A DNA stretch of 64,000 nt, from the NCBI RefSeq assembly GCF_001685395.1, contig NZ_CP014167.1, positions 2,671,501-2,735,500 of the forward strand, in the 5' to 3' direction. Position numbers and translations under genes: made by a program. This stretch comes from Paenibacillus yonginensis (GTDB lineage Bacteria > Bacillota > Bacilli > Paenibacillales > Paenibacillaceae). The notes under the pieces are model-generated. The model saw only the letters and a program-made list of their open reading frames with translations. It was not told the origin of the DNA and made no database searches. This document shows, piece by piece, positions 16,827 through 25,018 of this stretch; within the stretch, counting starts at the first letter, position 1; every line of letters begins with the position of its first letter.

Positions 16827-16996
16827 ATCTAACGTTTGTGTATCCACGACGTCCCACCGACTTAAGACTCCGTCAGAGCCGGCTGCGCTTGCGTAGTTAG
16901 TCGGTGGGGATGTGTCCGCTGAATATGCTCACCCTGCCGATTGCTTCTCGCGGACCGAGGAGCCGACAGCTCCGATGCGTGGATATGATGTTATAA
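16827..16996. repeat. attC-like site of the retron cassette
   Basis: Outer arms ATCTAAC/GTTATAA; inner arms GTGTATCCACGACG and GATGCGTGGATAT: a compensated change (A to C pairs with T to G) relative to TTCACG/CGTGAA sites. Interior CACCGACTTAA...TTAGTCGGTG, CTGCGCTTGCG, TGTCCGC...GCGGACC and GAGCCGACAGCTC. Confidence 0.9.
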
Positions 16997-17155
16997 GATG
17001 TCCCCGCCTTCTATGATATGCTTACACTATTCAAGGTTGGCGTTAAAAATTCGCTTGTTAAGGGCTCTCACTAAACCTTCATCAAACGCTTTAAACAGGT
17101 AAACCACTTTGAGCTATAAATAAAAAACTAATCCCATCAATGTCGCCAGATGGAA

Positions 17156-18217
17156 TTAGTCAAATTCACTAATGCTAGTTTTTAACTTATAATGAAAAAG
17201 CAACTGTTTTAAATATTCAAATGAATCCTTAGCTTCTTTGTCATAAGGATTGACATTTAGAATAAAGTTCGCCGTCCCTAAAAGGTGATATAAATACTTT
17301 ATTTTATTATCAATTTCTAGTTTACTTATATGATCTTCAAAGCCATATTTTTTAATGTAGTGCATTTTTTGCCTTAGGTTTTTTCTATATTTTTTTGAGG
17401 CTTGTAATTTTTCATTAACTACAATTCCAGTTACCTCTTGTTGCTGATTTTGTTTACGTACTCTAGTTTTTTTTTCGTTAATACAAAAACCCTCAGAATT
17501 TAATATCCGTTTAACACAATTTATTACGAATCCCTCATCAAAATCCCCAGATAGGGTTAGATCATCTGCATAGCGTGTATATCGAAGGTTATGTTTAGCA
17601 GAGAAACTTGCTATTCTTTTATCTATTTGTTGTGTAACTAAATTAGAAAGCATTGGGCTTGTTGGGGCTCCTTGGGGCAATCCATTATCTAGAATACAAA
17701 GCTTTGAAAGGACTAGCGCTACCTGCTTGGAGTAACCAAGCGATTTAAAAAACATAAAAACCTTGTCGTTACTAATGGAATTAAAATAGTCTTTAATATC
17801 CATATTAAGAACTAATTTTTGCTTCCTATGATACTTTGCATTATCTTTAATTGAGTAACCAATTCTGAATGCTTTAGAGAATGGGCTTGGATTTAATTTG
17901 TGTAATATTTCATCAAGAATCCATCTTTGAATAACTTTCAAGTTTGGAAGCGGCTCACTGATCTCTCTATATTCGTCCTTGTTCTTTTTAGGAATTAGAA
18001 ATTCTCGATAAAAAGGTGATTGTGAATTAGCCACCTTCATTATATAAGATTCTTTATAGCCCACTAAATACGAGAAATGAGTAACATCATAGATAACTGG
18101 TAAGTTTTTAGAGAATAACTTTTCTGCATAATTAATGCAATCATTAATATAATTATCATCTTTATTATGAAATTTAGCAAAATAATAGAATTTATTTTTA
18201 TATTCATTCCAATTCAT
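17156..18217 (-). CDS. Retron-type reverse transcriptase
   Basis: The 353-residue enzyme has the RT palm motifs in order: LVLNMDIKDYFNSIS (motif A aspartate), GLPQGAPTSPMLSN (motif B), YTRYADDLTLSG (catalytic YADD) and the retron-typical QEVTGIVVNEK (VTG). Length fits retron RTs (about 300-400 residues). It makes msDNA from the adjacent RNA (18241-18502). ATG 18217 follows AAGGTG at six to seven bases. The order PRTase-like gene, winged-helix-like gene, ncRNA, RT is that of a tripartite retron; as I recall, the PRTase/winged-helix combination marks type III retrons in the Mestre classification. Retrons defend against phage, often by abortive infection. Confidence 0.93.
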   Translation of the reverse strand: MNWNEYKNKFYYFAKFHNKDDNYINDCINYAEKLFSKNLPVIYDVTHFSYLVGYKESYIMKVANSQSPFYREFLIPKKNKDEYREISEPLPNLKVIQRWILDEILHKLNPSPFSKAFRIGYSIKDNAKYHRKQKLVLNMDIKDYFNSISNDKVFMFFKSLGYSKQVALVLSKLCILDNGLPQGAPTSPMLSNLVTQQIDKRIASFSAKHNLRYTRYADDLTLSGDFDEGFVINCVKRILNSEGFCINEKKTRVRKQNQQQEVTGIVVNEKLQASKKYRKNLRQKMHYIKKYGFEDHISKLEIDNKIKYLYHLLGTANFILNVNPYDKEAKDSFEYLKQLLFHYKLKTSISEFD

Positions 18218-18240
18218 TAGTTTCACCTTACTATTTATTG

Positions 18241-18502
18241 GTAGACCCTATTACCAATCTTCTTTTCATCTTCACACTTGATTGGAATTAAAGTTGCCTT
18301 TAGAGATACTTCCTATACAGCCTCTTACTTTAATTTCAAACAAGTGTCAACGTAGGCGAAGCCGGAGTTGTGATAATAACTTTTTCTGGAGACTCTGGCG
18401 GAAGGGAAAGTTATTGTCACTAAGGCTAGTAAATAAGGTTCTTCTTAGCTTGACGACTCGTCAAACCTGTGGATAAACCACATAAAGTCTAATAGGGCTA
18501 CC
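18241..18502 (-). ncRNA. Retron msr-msd RNA
   Basis: On the minus strand the end repeats are a1 TAGCCCTATTA (18491-18501) and a2 TAATAGGGTCTA (18242-18253), which pair with one bulge. Between them lie two short msr-like hairpins (TGTGG/CCACA; TTGACG/CGTCAA), a hairpin GTGACAATAACTTT/AAAGTTATTATCAC with one mismatch, and a long msd-like stem ACACTTG...AAATTAAAGT pairing with ACTTTAATT...CAAGTGT. This lies directly upstream of the RT start, as expected. The branching guanosine is not assigned. Confidence 0.85.
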
Positions 18503-18815
18503 TCAAGTTTTTAATGCTTGCTGGTAAATAAATATCATATTTACCTATTTTATTTATTATATATTCAGTCTGTGGACTAATCATTGCTTCAGAGTTTTTT
18601 CTTCTAAGATTTTTATTAGAAATTTTCAGAGCTTCCTCACCTTCGTCCGTAAGGCTCAATCCCTCCTCTGTATAGTAAGCTAAATTCTTCTCAAATACAA
18701 TGTTAATAAGCGCAGCAATTTGGGAATACTGATATCCTCTATTATGAAGAGACTCAATATTACCGTTTCGTTTTACTAATTGAAGTAAAAGAATTAAATC
18801 TTCGTCAGTTATCAA
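18498..18815 (-). CDS. Small winged-helix-like retron accessory protein
   Basis: The 105-residue product from TTG 18815 begins MITDEDLILLLQLVKRNGN and reads GYQYSQIAALINIVFEKNLA and YTEEGLSLTDEGEEALK, a helix-helix-wing pattern ending in a strand-turn-strand, like winged-helix proteins. The TTG start overlaps the PRTase stop by four bases (TTGA) and has GAGG seven bases upstream, so coupling is likely. A longer frame to 18863 lies within the upstream gene. Its stop abuts the a1 repeat of the retron RNA. In tripartite retrons such a protein works with the PRTase-like effector. Confidence 0.7.
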   Translation of the reverse strand: MITDEDLILLLQLVKRNGNIESLHNRGYQYSQIAALINIVFEKNLAYYTEEGLSLTDEGEEALKISNKNLRRKNSEAMISPQTEYIINKIGKYDIYLPASIKNLR

Positions 18816-19693
18816 AAGTTTTTCCTCGGAAATGGAGCAACCCTTCCCTTCTTTTCTTTCCAAAATACCGGAAAGGTGTTGTTAGGCGTTCTAATCATGC
18901 TTACAAGAGCCTCTGATTGACCATATCCTAATTTCTCATTTTCATGAACTTTAATCTTCCTTTCAATTTCATCCATAAGAGTTAATTTGCCCACCCTGTC
19001 TTCTAAAGAATAATGTTCACTTATCCCCTTAAAAAATGTAAGTGATGAAACAACTTGTACTCCAAGTTCTGAAATTTTGGTTATTCCCTGATTTAAAGCC
19101 ACAATAGATGCTACAATCATCTTATCCCTAGATATTTTCTTATCATGTAATAAATAATTAAGAGCAGAACAAGCAGTGTCACCTGATCCTATAAAGTCAT
19201 CAACAACAAGCAAAAGACTGCTGTCATTATTTATATTCGAGCTATCAGCATTTAGGCCAGTAACAAAAGAAATGTTCTTATTTGAAAAATACATATTATA
19301 TGCTAATTGTTCTGGAAAAGCATATTGAACCATTAATGAACTCTTTACTTTTCCTAGCTTTAAATCTTCTGGTGAGATCAAGGGAGCAATAAAAATATTG
19401 CTTATCTGTGCTAAATTAAATCTTGGATCTTGGGCTAATTGATCAACTATTTGTTTAATATGATAACTATACTGATTAGAAGAAATCCTTGTAAACCTTT
19501 CTGTAAGTTCTAGTATAAGAGATTGTTCGGATTCTGTTAAATCTGACAATAGTGAACAATAACGATTAAAAAGACTTGGTTGTTCAGGATTATCATTTTC
19601 AATTTCCCAAGACTTACTATTGAATATCTGAGAAAGACGGGTCAATATTTCGATACTGAGACTTCGGTTACTTTTTTCGCTTCTTCTGTTCAT
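18812..19693 (-). CDS. Phosphoribosyltransferase-like retron effector
   Basis: The 293-residue protein has the PRPP-loop motif of type I phosphoribosyltransferases in LLLVVDDFIGSGDTACSALN (two acidic residues followed by a G-x-G-D-T-A loop), preceded by VKSSLMVQYAFPEQLAY and followed by MIVASIVALNQGITKI. In retrons with this architecture the PRTase-like protein is the presumed toxic effector, held in check by RT and msDNA. AAGGA lies nine bases before ATG 19693. It is the first gene of the retron operon, with about 245 bases of gene-free AT-rich DNA between it and the cassette end at 19939. Confidence 0.8.
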   Translation of the reverse strand: MNRRSEKSNRSLSIEILTRLSQIFNSKSWEIENDNPEQPSLFNRYCSLLSDLTESEQSLILELTERFTRISSNQYSYHIKQIVDQLAQDPRFNLAQISNIFIAPLISPEDLKLGKVKSSLMVQYAFPEQLAYNMYFSNKNISFVTGLNADSSNINNDSSLLLVVDDFIGSGDTACSALNYLLHDKKISRDKMIVASIVALNQGITKISELGVQVVSSLTFFKGISEHYSLEDRVGKLTLMDEIERKIKVHENEKLGYGQSEALVSMIRTPNNTFPVFWKEKKGRVAPFPRKNF

Positions 19694-19938
19694 TGATAAT
19701 ATTCCTTTTTCAAAGTACGTTAATCAAAATAAACTGTTATTTATTAATACGACAAAATAATATAAAACTCCTCTTTTTCAATCAAATTTCGTTTTTTTCT
19801 CATCAAAGCGCTTTAGTCTATCTTTTAACAAAAAAATATGCTAAATACGAAATGATCATCGTAAAGACTAAGATATTACGTTTGTCTTCTCTAAAGAAAC
19901 CACTTTCTAATATTATTTTAAATACATGCGGGGATTTC

Positions 19939-20082
19939 TTATAACGTTCCCGCATCTATGACGTGACCTGGCCTTAGATAACTCTAATCTTAGGTCGGGT
20001 CGTGTGTTGTCTGAGTTAACTTCTATGAGCTTGCTTCTGACAACCAAGGGGCATGCCCCGCAGCATAGATGCATTGTTAAGT
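19939..20082. repeat. attC-like site of toxin cassette copy B
   Basis: Same class as 14841-14986. It differs from the copy A and C sites in GAGTTAACTTC (for AACGTC) and in the shorter GGGGCATGCCCC hairpin, so copy B is the diverged one. Confidence 0.88.
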
Positions 20083-20268
20083 GATGTTACTGCCTTCTTT
20101 GTATTTACATTCTCATATAAGTTATACAGATTTATATTGTTTCCTATGTATTCTAGTTATTTATAGTATTTTTATGGTATTTCATCATGTCTTATATGTT
20201 ATAATTTTCTGGTACAATATGCGGCTTGAAGGACGGTCGGCTAGTCTCCCGGAAGGGAGGTGATGCCT

Positions 20269-20352
20269 GTGGAGGTTAAAGATGTTCTCACCTTAATGCT
20301 CATGTTTGGCATGTTCATTTTGGCGCTTCTTACCTACATGAAAAAGAAATAG
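20269..20352 (+). CDS. Fst/TxpA-like small membrane toxin, cassette copy B
   Basis: The peptide is identical to copy A (27 residues, GTG start after GGAGG). The cassette from 20083 to 20556 repeats copy A almost base for base; one visible difference is TTATGGTATT for TTATGATATT upstream of the promoter. The opposing antitoxin RNA (about 20347-20463, minus) is intact here, including its TATAAT and 5' stem-loop. Confidence 0.72.
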   Translation: MEVKDVLTLMLMFGMFILALLTYMKKK

Positions 20353-20556
20353 ACCGCCCTCCCTAAGGTAACGGTCTATTTCGACCACCACTTAGCGGCC
20401 GACTGCTCTTTATGCAGTTATTGTGCTTAGGAGCCGTGTTCGCGCACGGCTCCTTACTTATTCTTACCTCATTATAACTGATTTTATAACGGTTTTATAG
20501 ATTTTCTTGTTAAGTTTATTTATATTTGGTCTGTGATTTTTTATCGCAGTAATTTC

Positions 20557-20702
20557 ACTTAACGTTCCCGCATCTATGACGTGACCTGGCCTTAGATAAC
20601 TCTAATCTTAGGTCGGGTCGTGTGTTGTCTGAGTTAACGTCTATGAGCTTGCTTCTGACAACCAAGGGGCAAATGCCCCGCAGCATAGATGCATTGTTAA
20701 GT
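20557..20702. repeat. attC-like site of toxin cassette copy C
   Basis: Appears identical to the site at 14841-14986 (AACGTC and GGGGCAAATGCCCC forms). Outer arms ACTTAAC/GTTAAGT. Confidence 0.88.
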
Positions 20703-20888
20703 GATGTTACTGCCTTCTTTGTATTTACATTCTCATATAAGTTATACAGATTTATATTGTTTCCTATGTATTCTAGTTATTTATAGTATTTTTATGATAT
20801 TTCATCATGTCTTATATGTTATAATTTTCTGGTACAATATGCGGCTTGAAGGACGGTCGGCTAGTCTCCCGGAAGGGAGGTGATGCCT

Positions 20889-20972
20889 GTGGAGGTTAAA
20901 GATGTTCTCACCTTAATGCTCATGTTTGGCATGTTCATTTTGGCGCTTCTTACCTACATGAAAAAGAAATAG
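20889..20972 (+). CDS. Fst/TxpA-like small membrane toxin, cassette copy C (cassette split by an IS)
   Basis: The peptide is identical to copies A and B, with the same promoter, ribosome site and terminator hairpin. The antisense RNA segment 20967-21078 is present, but the insertion sequence begins at 21081, between its 5' stem-loop and its TATAAT promoter, which now lies right of 22809. The antitoxin of this copy therefore lacks its own promoter, while the toxin unit is unbroken. Confidence 0.72.
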   Translation: MEVKDVLTLMLMFGMFILALLTYMKKK

Positions 20973-21080
20973 ACCGCCCTCCCTAAGGTAACGGTCTATT
21001 TCGACCACCACTTAGCGGCCGACTGCTCTTTATGCAGTTATTGTGCTTAGGAGCCGTGTTCGCGCACGGCTCCTTACTTA

Positions 21081-22809
21081 GGGCTTGCTGAATAATCAAA
21101 AAATCCTTATCTCACAAGGGTTTAGAGGCACTTTTGTCGAATTCATCTGCAAAGAAAACACGGAAAATCGGTAAAAAACCTTGCAGATGGAGTGAGCGAA
21201 AGTGTTCGTGCTGAATCGAGATATGGCAGACTTGTTGGAAAACTTCTATTTGCCCTTTGGCGGAAAATTAAATCCAACCAATCGGTGGGTGCAGCTTGCG
21301 GCGATCATCCCTTGGGACAAAGTAGAAGAGAAATATGTGAGCTCGTTCAAGTCCCCAGCCATCGGCCAAAAGGCGTACTCGGCACGTATCGCCCTCGGCT
21401 CGCTCATCATCAAAGAGCGCCTTGGTTTAAGTGACCGCGAGACCACCTTACAAATCCAGGAAAATCCATATTTGCAGTTCTTCTTGGGCTACACCGCGTA
21501 TGTCGATAAAGTGCCGTTTCATCACTCCCTGCTCACGCATTTTCGGGAACGGCTCGGCTTGGAAATCCTAGCTGAAGTCAACGACTGGATCGCCCAAGCC
21601 GCGCTGCAAGCAGAGCGAGAGGTCGAGGCGAAACCGAAATCGTCCAAGCGAGATCGCGATGACGACGACAACGACGCGGGCGGCTCGCAGCTCACCATGG
21701 AGGTAGGGGACGCTTTCTCTATTCCCGAGGAGCCCCCTGTTGTGGCGAAGAAACCCCGCAACATGGCGAAAAAGCTACACGTCCTGCCATCTACAGCCGC
21801 ACCGACAGCGGAAGTCATGAACAAGGGCACCCTCATGCTGGATGCGACATGCGCGCCTGCGGACATCAAGTATCCGACTGACTTGGGGCTGCTGAATCAC
21901 GCCCGTGAAATCCTGGAAGACATCATCGACGTGCTGCACCGTCCCCATGTCGGAGCGATGGAGAAGCCGCGCACGTACCGCGAGAAAGCCAGAAAATCGT
22001 ACCTGAGTGTTTCCAAGCAACGCAAGGCATCGGGCAAGGTGATCCGCAAAGCGATCAAAAAGCAACTTGGCTACGTGGGACGGAATCTGCGGATTATTGA
22101 AGCCCTCGTGAAGTATACGCCTCTCACGGAACTGAGCAAAAGACACTATCGCCAGCTTCTGATCATCTCGGAGCTCTACCGTCAGCAGCGCGAAATGCTA
22201 GAGAAGAATACGCATGTCGTCGCCGATCGCATCGTGAGTATCGAACAGCCGCATGTACGTCCGATGGTTCGAGGCAAAGCTGGAGCGAACGTGGAGTTCG
22301 GCGCCAAAATCGCCGCCAGTCTGGTGGACGGTTACGCTTGGATCGAAACGGCACAATGGGACAGCTTCAACGAGGCAACCACGCTGCAAGCATCGGTGGA
22401 AGCGTACAAACAGCGATTCGGGTATTATCCCGCCGTCATTCTAGCCGATAAAATCTACCGCAATCGAGACAACCTGAACTATTGCAAAACGCTAGGGATT
22501 CGCCTTAGTGGCCCGAAGCTCGGCAGACCCTCGAAAGAGCAAAGTGAAGTCGCCGATCGTCGGCAAGAGCGCCAGGACGCTGTACAGCGTAATGCGATCG
22601 AAGGAAAATTTGGAGAAGGCAAGCGCAAATTGGGCCTAGGTCGCATTCGGGCGCGTGGCGCCGAAACCAGTTTGACCGTCATCGCCCTTCAGTTTCTGGT
22701 CATGAATCTGGAGCGGCGACTGCGTGTTCTCTTTTTGCATTTTTTCAGACTGCTTGGGTTTAGAGACTTGCGTTGGGTGTAGATGGAACGAATCTTGTTC
22801 AGCAAGCCC
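21081..22809 (+). mobile_element. IS5/IS1182-like insertion sequence
   Basis: The element of 1729 bp has inverted ends GGGCTTGCTGAATAA (left) and GGGCTTGCTGAACAA (right, minus strand) and is flanked by the 6-bp direct repeat TACTTA. Comparison with uninterrupted copies A and B shows the target CCTTACTTATTCTT. It encodes one DDE transposase. It is inserted within toxin cassette copy C and did not come by cassette integration. Confidence 0.9.
21202..22782 (+). CDS. DDE transposase, IS5/IS1182-like
   Basis: The 526-residue protein begins MFVLNRDMADLLENFYLPFG with an InsH/DUF772-type N-terminal domain (WVQLAAIIPWDKVEEKY, IALGSLIIKERLGLSDRET, ENPYLQFFLGY). A charged linker (KSSKRDRDDDDNDAGG) leads into the DDE domain with LMLDATCAPADIKYP (first Asp), VILADKIYRNRDN (second Asp) and EGKFGEGKRKLGLGRIRARG (Glu). 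The length and open frame suggest an active copy. It is more GC-rich than the cassettes around it. Confidence 0.9.
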   Translation: MFVLNRDMADLLENFYLPFGGKLNPTNRWVQLAAIIPWDKVEEKYVSSFKSPAIGQKAYSARIALGSLIIKERLGLSDRETTLQIQENPYLQFFLGYTAYVDKVPFHHSLLTHFRERLGLEILAEVNDWIAQAALQAEREVEAKPKSSKRDRDDDDNDAGGSQLTMEVGDAFSIPEEPPVVAKKPRNMAKKLHVLPSTAAPTAEVMNKGTLMLDATCAPADIKYPTDLGLLNHAREILEDIIDVLHRPHVGAMEKPRTYREKARKSYLSVSKQRKASGKVIRKAIKKQLGYVGRNLRIIEALVKYTPLTELSKRHYRQLLIISELYRQQREMLEKNTHVVADRIVSIEQPHVRPMVRGKAGANVEFGAKIAASLVDGYAWIETAQWDSFNEATTLQASVEAYKQRFGYYPAVILADKIYRNRDNLNYCKTLGIRLSGPKLGRPSKEQSEVADRRQERQDAVQRNAIEGKFGEGKRKLGLGRIRARGAETSLTVIALQFLVMNLERRLRVLFLHFFRLLGFRDLRWV

Positions 22810-22911
22810 TACTTATTCTTACCTCATTATAACTGATTTTATAACGGTTTTATAGATTTTCTTGTTAAGTTTATTTATATTTGGTCTGTGATTTTTTATC
22901 GCAGTAATTTC

Positions 22912-23058
22912 ACTTAACGTTCTTGTGTTCACGACGCCGAGAGGCTAACTGCGCTTGCGCAGTTAGCCTCGCAGGTGTGTCCGCCTGAATCCACTTCCCC
23001 GAAATGCATCTTGCGGACCGAGGGCCGAATGGCCCGATGCGTGAACATGGTGTTAGGC
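22912..23058. repeat. attC-like site of the 304-residue cassette
   Basis: Outer arms ACTTAAC/GTTAGGC; inner arms TGTGTTCACGACG and GATGCGTGAACATG. Clean interior: GAGAGGCTAACTGCG/CGCAGTTAGCCTC perfect hairpin, TGTCCGC...GCGGACC, GGGCCGAATGGCCC. This is the best site for folding the three-armed form. Confidence 0.92.
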
Positions 23059-23074
23059 GAAGTCCGCAACACAT

Positions 23075-23989
23075 TCAAAAACTTGGAATAATAATTCTTT
23101 CATTGTGTTTGACTTCCCAACCTCCATGTAGATTTATTTGTTGAAGTTCACCATTATGGTTATATACAACATCAGCTTGTTTATCCCATTTAAGTTTGAT
23201 TACTTCTCTGTAAAAACCATTAGCAAGTTGAATTACATTTTTATGAACTATTTGATCCTCGGGAAGAATAAGTTTATATTCTGAAAGTCGATAAGGAAAT
23301 TTCGTACCCTTTACATTTCCATTTATATCCAACTCATAATAGGATTTTTGTCCATGCAAATCTAGAATTTCCACATAAATTAATCCTGCTTTAAACATGA
23401 AGGAATACTCAAGTCCATTTGGAAATTTTTGGAAATATTGTTTCCCTTCAATTAATTGAGATTCATTTCCAAATGCATCTCTAATTGTCCATCCATCGAA
23501 ATTTTCTTGTTTAGGGTTAGTTTCATTTTGTTTTTCTTGAACTAAGTTATTTAATAATTCTAAAATTTTATTAGAGGTTTCTTTACTTTCTTGGATATGG
23601 TTTTTTTCTGTAATTATTTTATTTAATCTAAAATCCTTCATCATAGAATCAAATAATTTGCTAGTGAAAAAAAACAGTGCTTCTTGGTCTACTTCTTTTG
23701 CTCCATCGAAACCTTTTGAAGAAAGTGCTGTAGCTAATTCGAAATTGTTTCCATAGAACATGCTCTTTACAATTGTTTCTATATTTGATTGCCTCGCTAG
23801 AAAACTAGAATCAGGCTCACCAAATTGATCTCCGTACTTTAAAAAAAACTGCTTACTTGCTTCTTCAATAGTTGAATGAATTCTTCCAATTAAATCTTCA
23901 TCTCTGTCGATTAAGGAATCCTTTAGAGACGATTTAATCAGGTCATAAATTGTATTACCGAATATACCTAAGAGAATTTCGCCTATCAT
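23075..23989 (-). CDS. Unknown 304-residue cassette protein
   Basis: I do not recognise the family with confidence. The N-terminus MIGEILLGIFGNTIYDLIKS resembles the short amphipathic N-terminal segments seen in some bacterial STAND/NLR-like defence proteins. It is followed by a helical region (to about residue 160, with a KQNETNPKQ linker) and a beta-rich C-terminal half rich in G/Y/F (WTIRDAFGNESQLIEGKQYF, LEYSFMFKAGLIYVEILDL). There is no catalytic motif I can name. GGAGG lies six bases before ATG. Cassette ends GTTAGGCGAAATCCACAACA and GTTAGGCGAAGTCCGCAACA pair almost perfectly. Confidence 0.6.
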   Translation of the reverse strand: MIGEILLGIFGNTIYDLIKSSLKDSLIDRDEDLIGRIHSTIEEASKQFFLKYGDQFGEPDSSFLARQSNIETIVKSMFYGNNFELATALSSKGFDGAKEVDQEALFFFTSKLFDSMMKDFRLNKIITEKNHIQESKETSNKILELLNNLVQEKQNETNPKQENFDGWTIRDAFGNESQLIEGKQYFQKFPNGLEYSFMFKAGLIYVEILDLHGQKSYYELDINGNVKGTKFPYRLSEYKLILPEDQIVHKNVIQLANGFYREVIKLKWDKQADVVYNHNGELQQINLHGGWEVKHNERIIIPSF

Positions 23990-24019
23990 GTTTTGCCTCC
24001 TCGAATTGTTGTGGATTTC

Positions 24020-24187
24020 GCCTAACGTTCAGGCATTCACGAACCGTCACTGCCTTAAGCGACCAACGGGAGCGGCCGCGATGCGGTTAGGCAGTGCAGG
24101 GTTGTCCGCCTGGTTCCGCTTCCTCGAAATTCCTCGGGCGGACCAAGGGGCGCGTCAGCGACCCGCAGCGTGAATGCTGTGTTATCC
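24020..24187. repeat. attC-like site of the P-loop kinase cassette
   Basis: Outer arms GCCTAAC/GTTATCC; inner arms GGCATTCACGAAC and CAGCGTGAATGCT, a compensated variant (GCATTCACG with CGTGAATGC). Interior CACTGCCTTAAG...GTTAGGCAGTG, CCGCGATGCGG, TGTCCGCC...GGCGGACC. Confidence 0.9.
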
Positions 24188-24228
24188 GATGGACTTGCCT
24201 TCTTGATTACACTCTCAAAAAAATGTTT

Positions 24229-24750
24229 TTATTTAATGTAATCAATTACCTTATCAAGGTATGTATCTAATGGTTGTGATGAGTCAACTATTAAATACTC
24301 AACATTCGATGGTGGCCTCTGACTATTATTAATAGTCGCTTCAAAGGATTCTTGAGTTGTACTTTCAATTTGGCTTATCAACCTATCTCTTGCTTTAAGT
24401 CTACGATTTATTTCCGTGTGGTTGTTTAAGTAACACTCAACATACTTGTATTCTGCCTTATGTTTACTTGATAAATCTAAACCGTTCTTAATCATTTCTG
24501 GATAAAGACACGGACTCTCAAAAATGACACTCTTCCCCTGCGATAAATAAAAGTCTATTAATTCCCAATCCACAGTGTATGAGAATTTCCCCAAAACCCA
24601 TAGCTCAATATCATGTCCTTCTGCGGCTTTTAATAACGCAGTCTTTGAGGTGTCATGATCAACAATAATTGCACCGGTTATTTGTGCAACTCTTCGAGAA
24701 AGAGTTGTTTTCCCTGAACCAGGAAATCCCGACATTTGAAGAAAAAACAT
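24229..24750 (-). CDS. P-loop kinase-like ATP-binding protein
   Basis: The 173-residue protein begins MFFLQMSGFPGSGKTTLSRR, a Walker A motif for nucleotide binding, then AIIVDHDTSKTALL (a Walker B-like or substrate aspartate), VIFESPCLYPEMI and a lid-like RRLKARDRLISQIEST. The layout is that of small AAA_33/zeta-toxin/nucleoside kinase-like proteins, which phosphorylate small molecules. Zeta-type toxins share the fold, so a toxin role is possible but not shown. GAGG lies seven bases before ATG. Cassette ends GTTATCCGAAAGACTTGC and GTTATCCGATGGACTTGC pair. Confidence 0.8.
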   Translation of the reverse strand: MFFLQMSGFPGSGKTTLSRRVAQITGAIIVDHDTSKTALLKAAEGHDIELWVLGKFSYTVDWELIDFYLSQGKSVIFESPCLYPEMIKNGLDLSSKHKAEYKYVECYLNNHTEINRRLKARDRLISQIESTTQESFEATINNSQRPPSNVEYLIVDSSQPLDTYLDKVIDYIK

Positions 24751-24787
24751 CAGTGCACCTCACTACTATTTTCTTTGCAAGTCTTTC

Positions 24788-24991
24788 GGATAACGTTCCC
24801 GTATTCACGACGTCCCACCGACTTAAGGCTGCGTCAGCAGCCGGCCGCGATGCGGTTAGTCGGTGCGGATGTGTCCGGCTGATTCCGCTTCCCTGCTGAC
24901 TGTCATATACCTCACTGAATCCGCTTCTGACTGCTTCGGCCGGACCAAGGATCGGCGCCAGTCGATCCGCAGCGTGAATATAATGTTAGGT
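24788..24991. repeat. attC-like site of the small membrane protein cassette
   Basis: Outer arms GGATAAC/GTTAGGT; inner arms GTATTCACGACG and CAGCGTGAATATA. 204 bp, long class, with CACCGACTTAAGG...GTTAGTCGGTG, GGCTGCGTCAGCAGCC, CCGCGATGCGG, TGTCCGGCTGA...CGGCCGGACC. Confidence 0.9.
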
Positions 24992-25018
24992 GATGTTAAT
25001 GCCCCACAGATATAGCGT

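Noticed and set aside
14841..16996. attC sites as tRNA or structural RNA genes because of the cloverleaf shape
   Set aside because: No anticodon arm, T-loop motif or CCA; the sites flank every cassette and match the attC arm layout.
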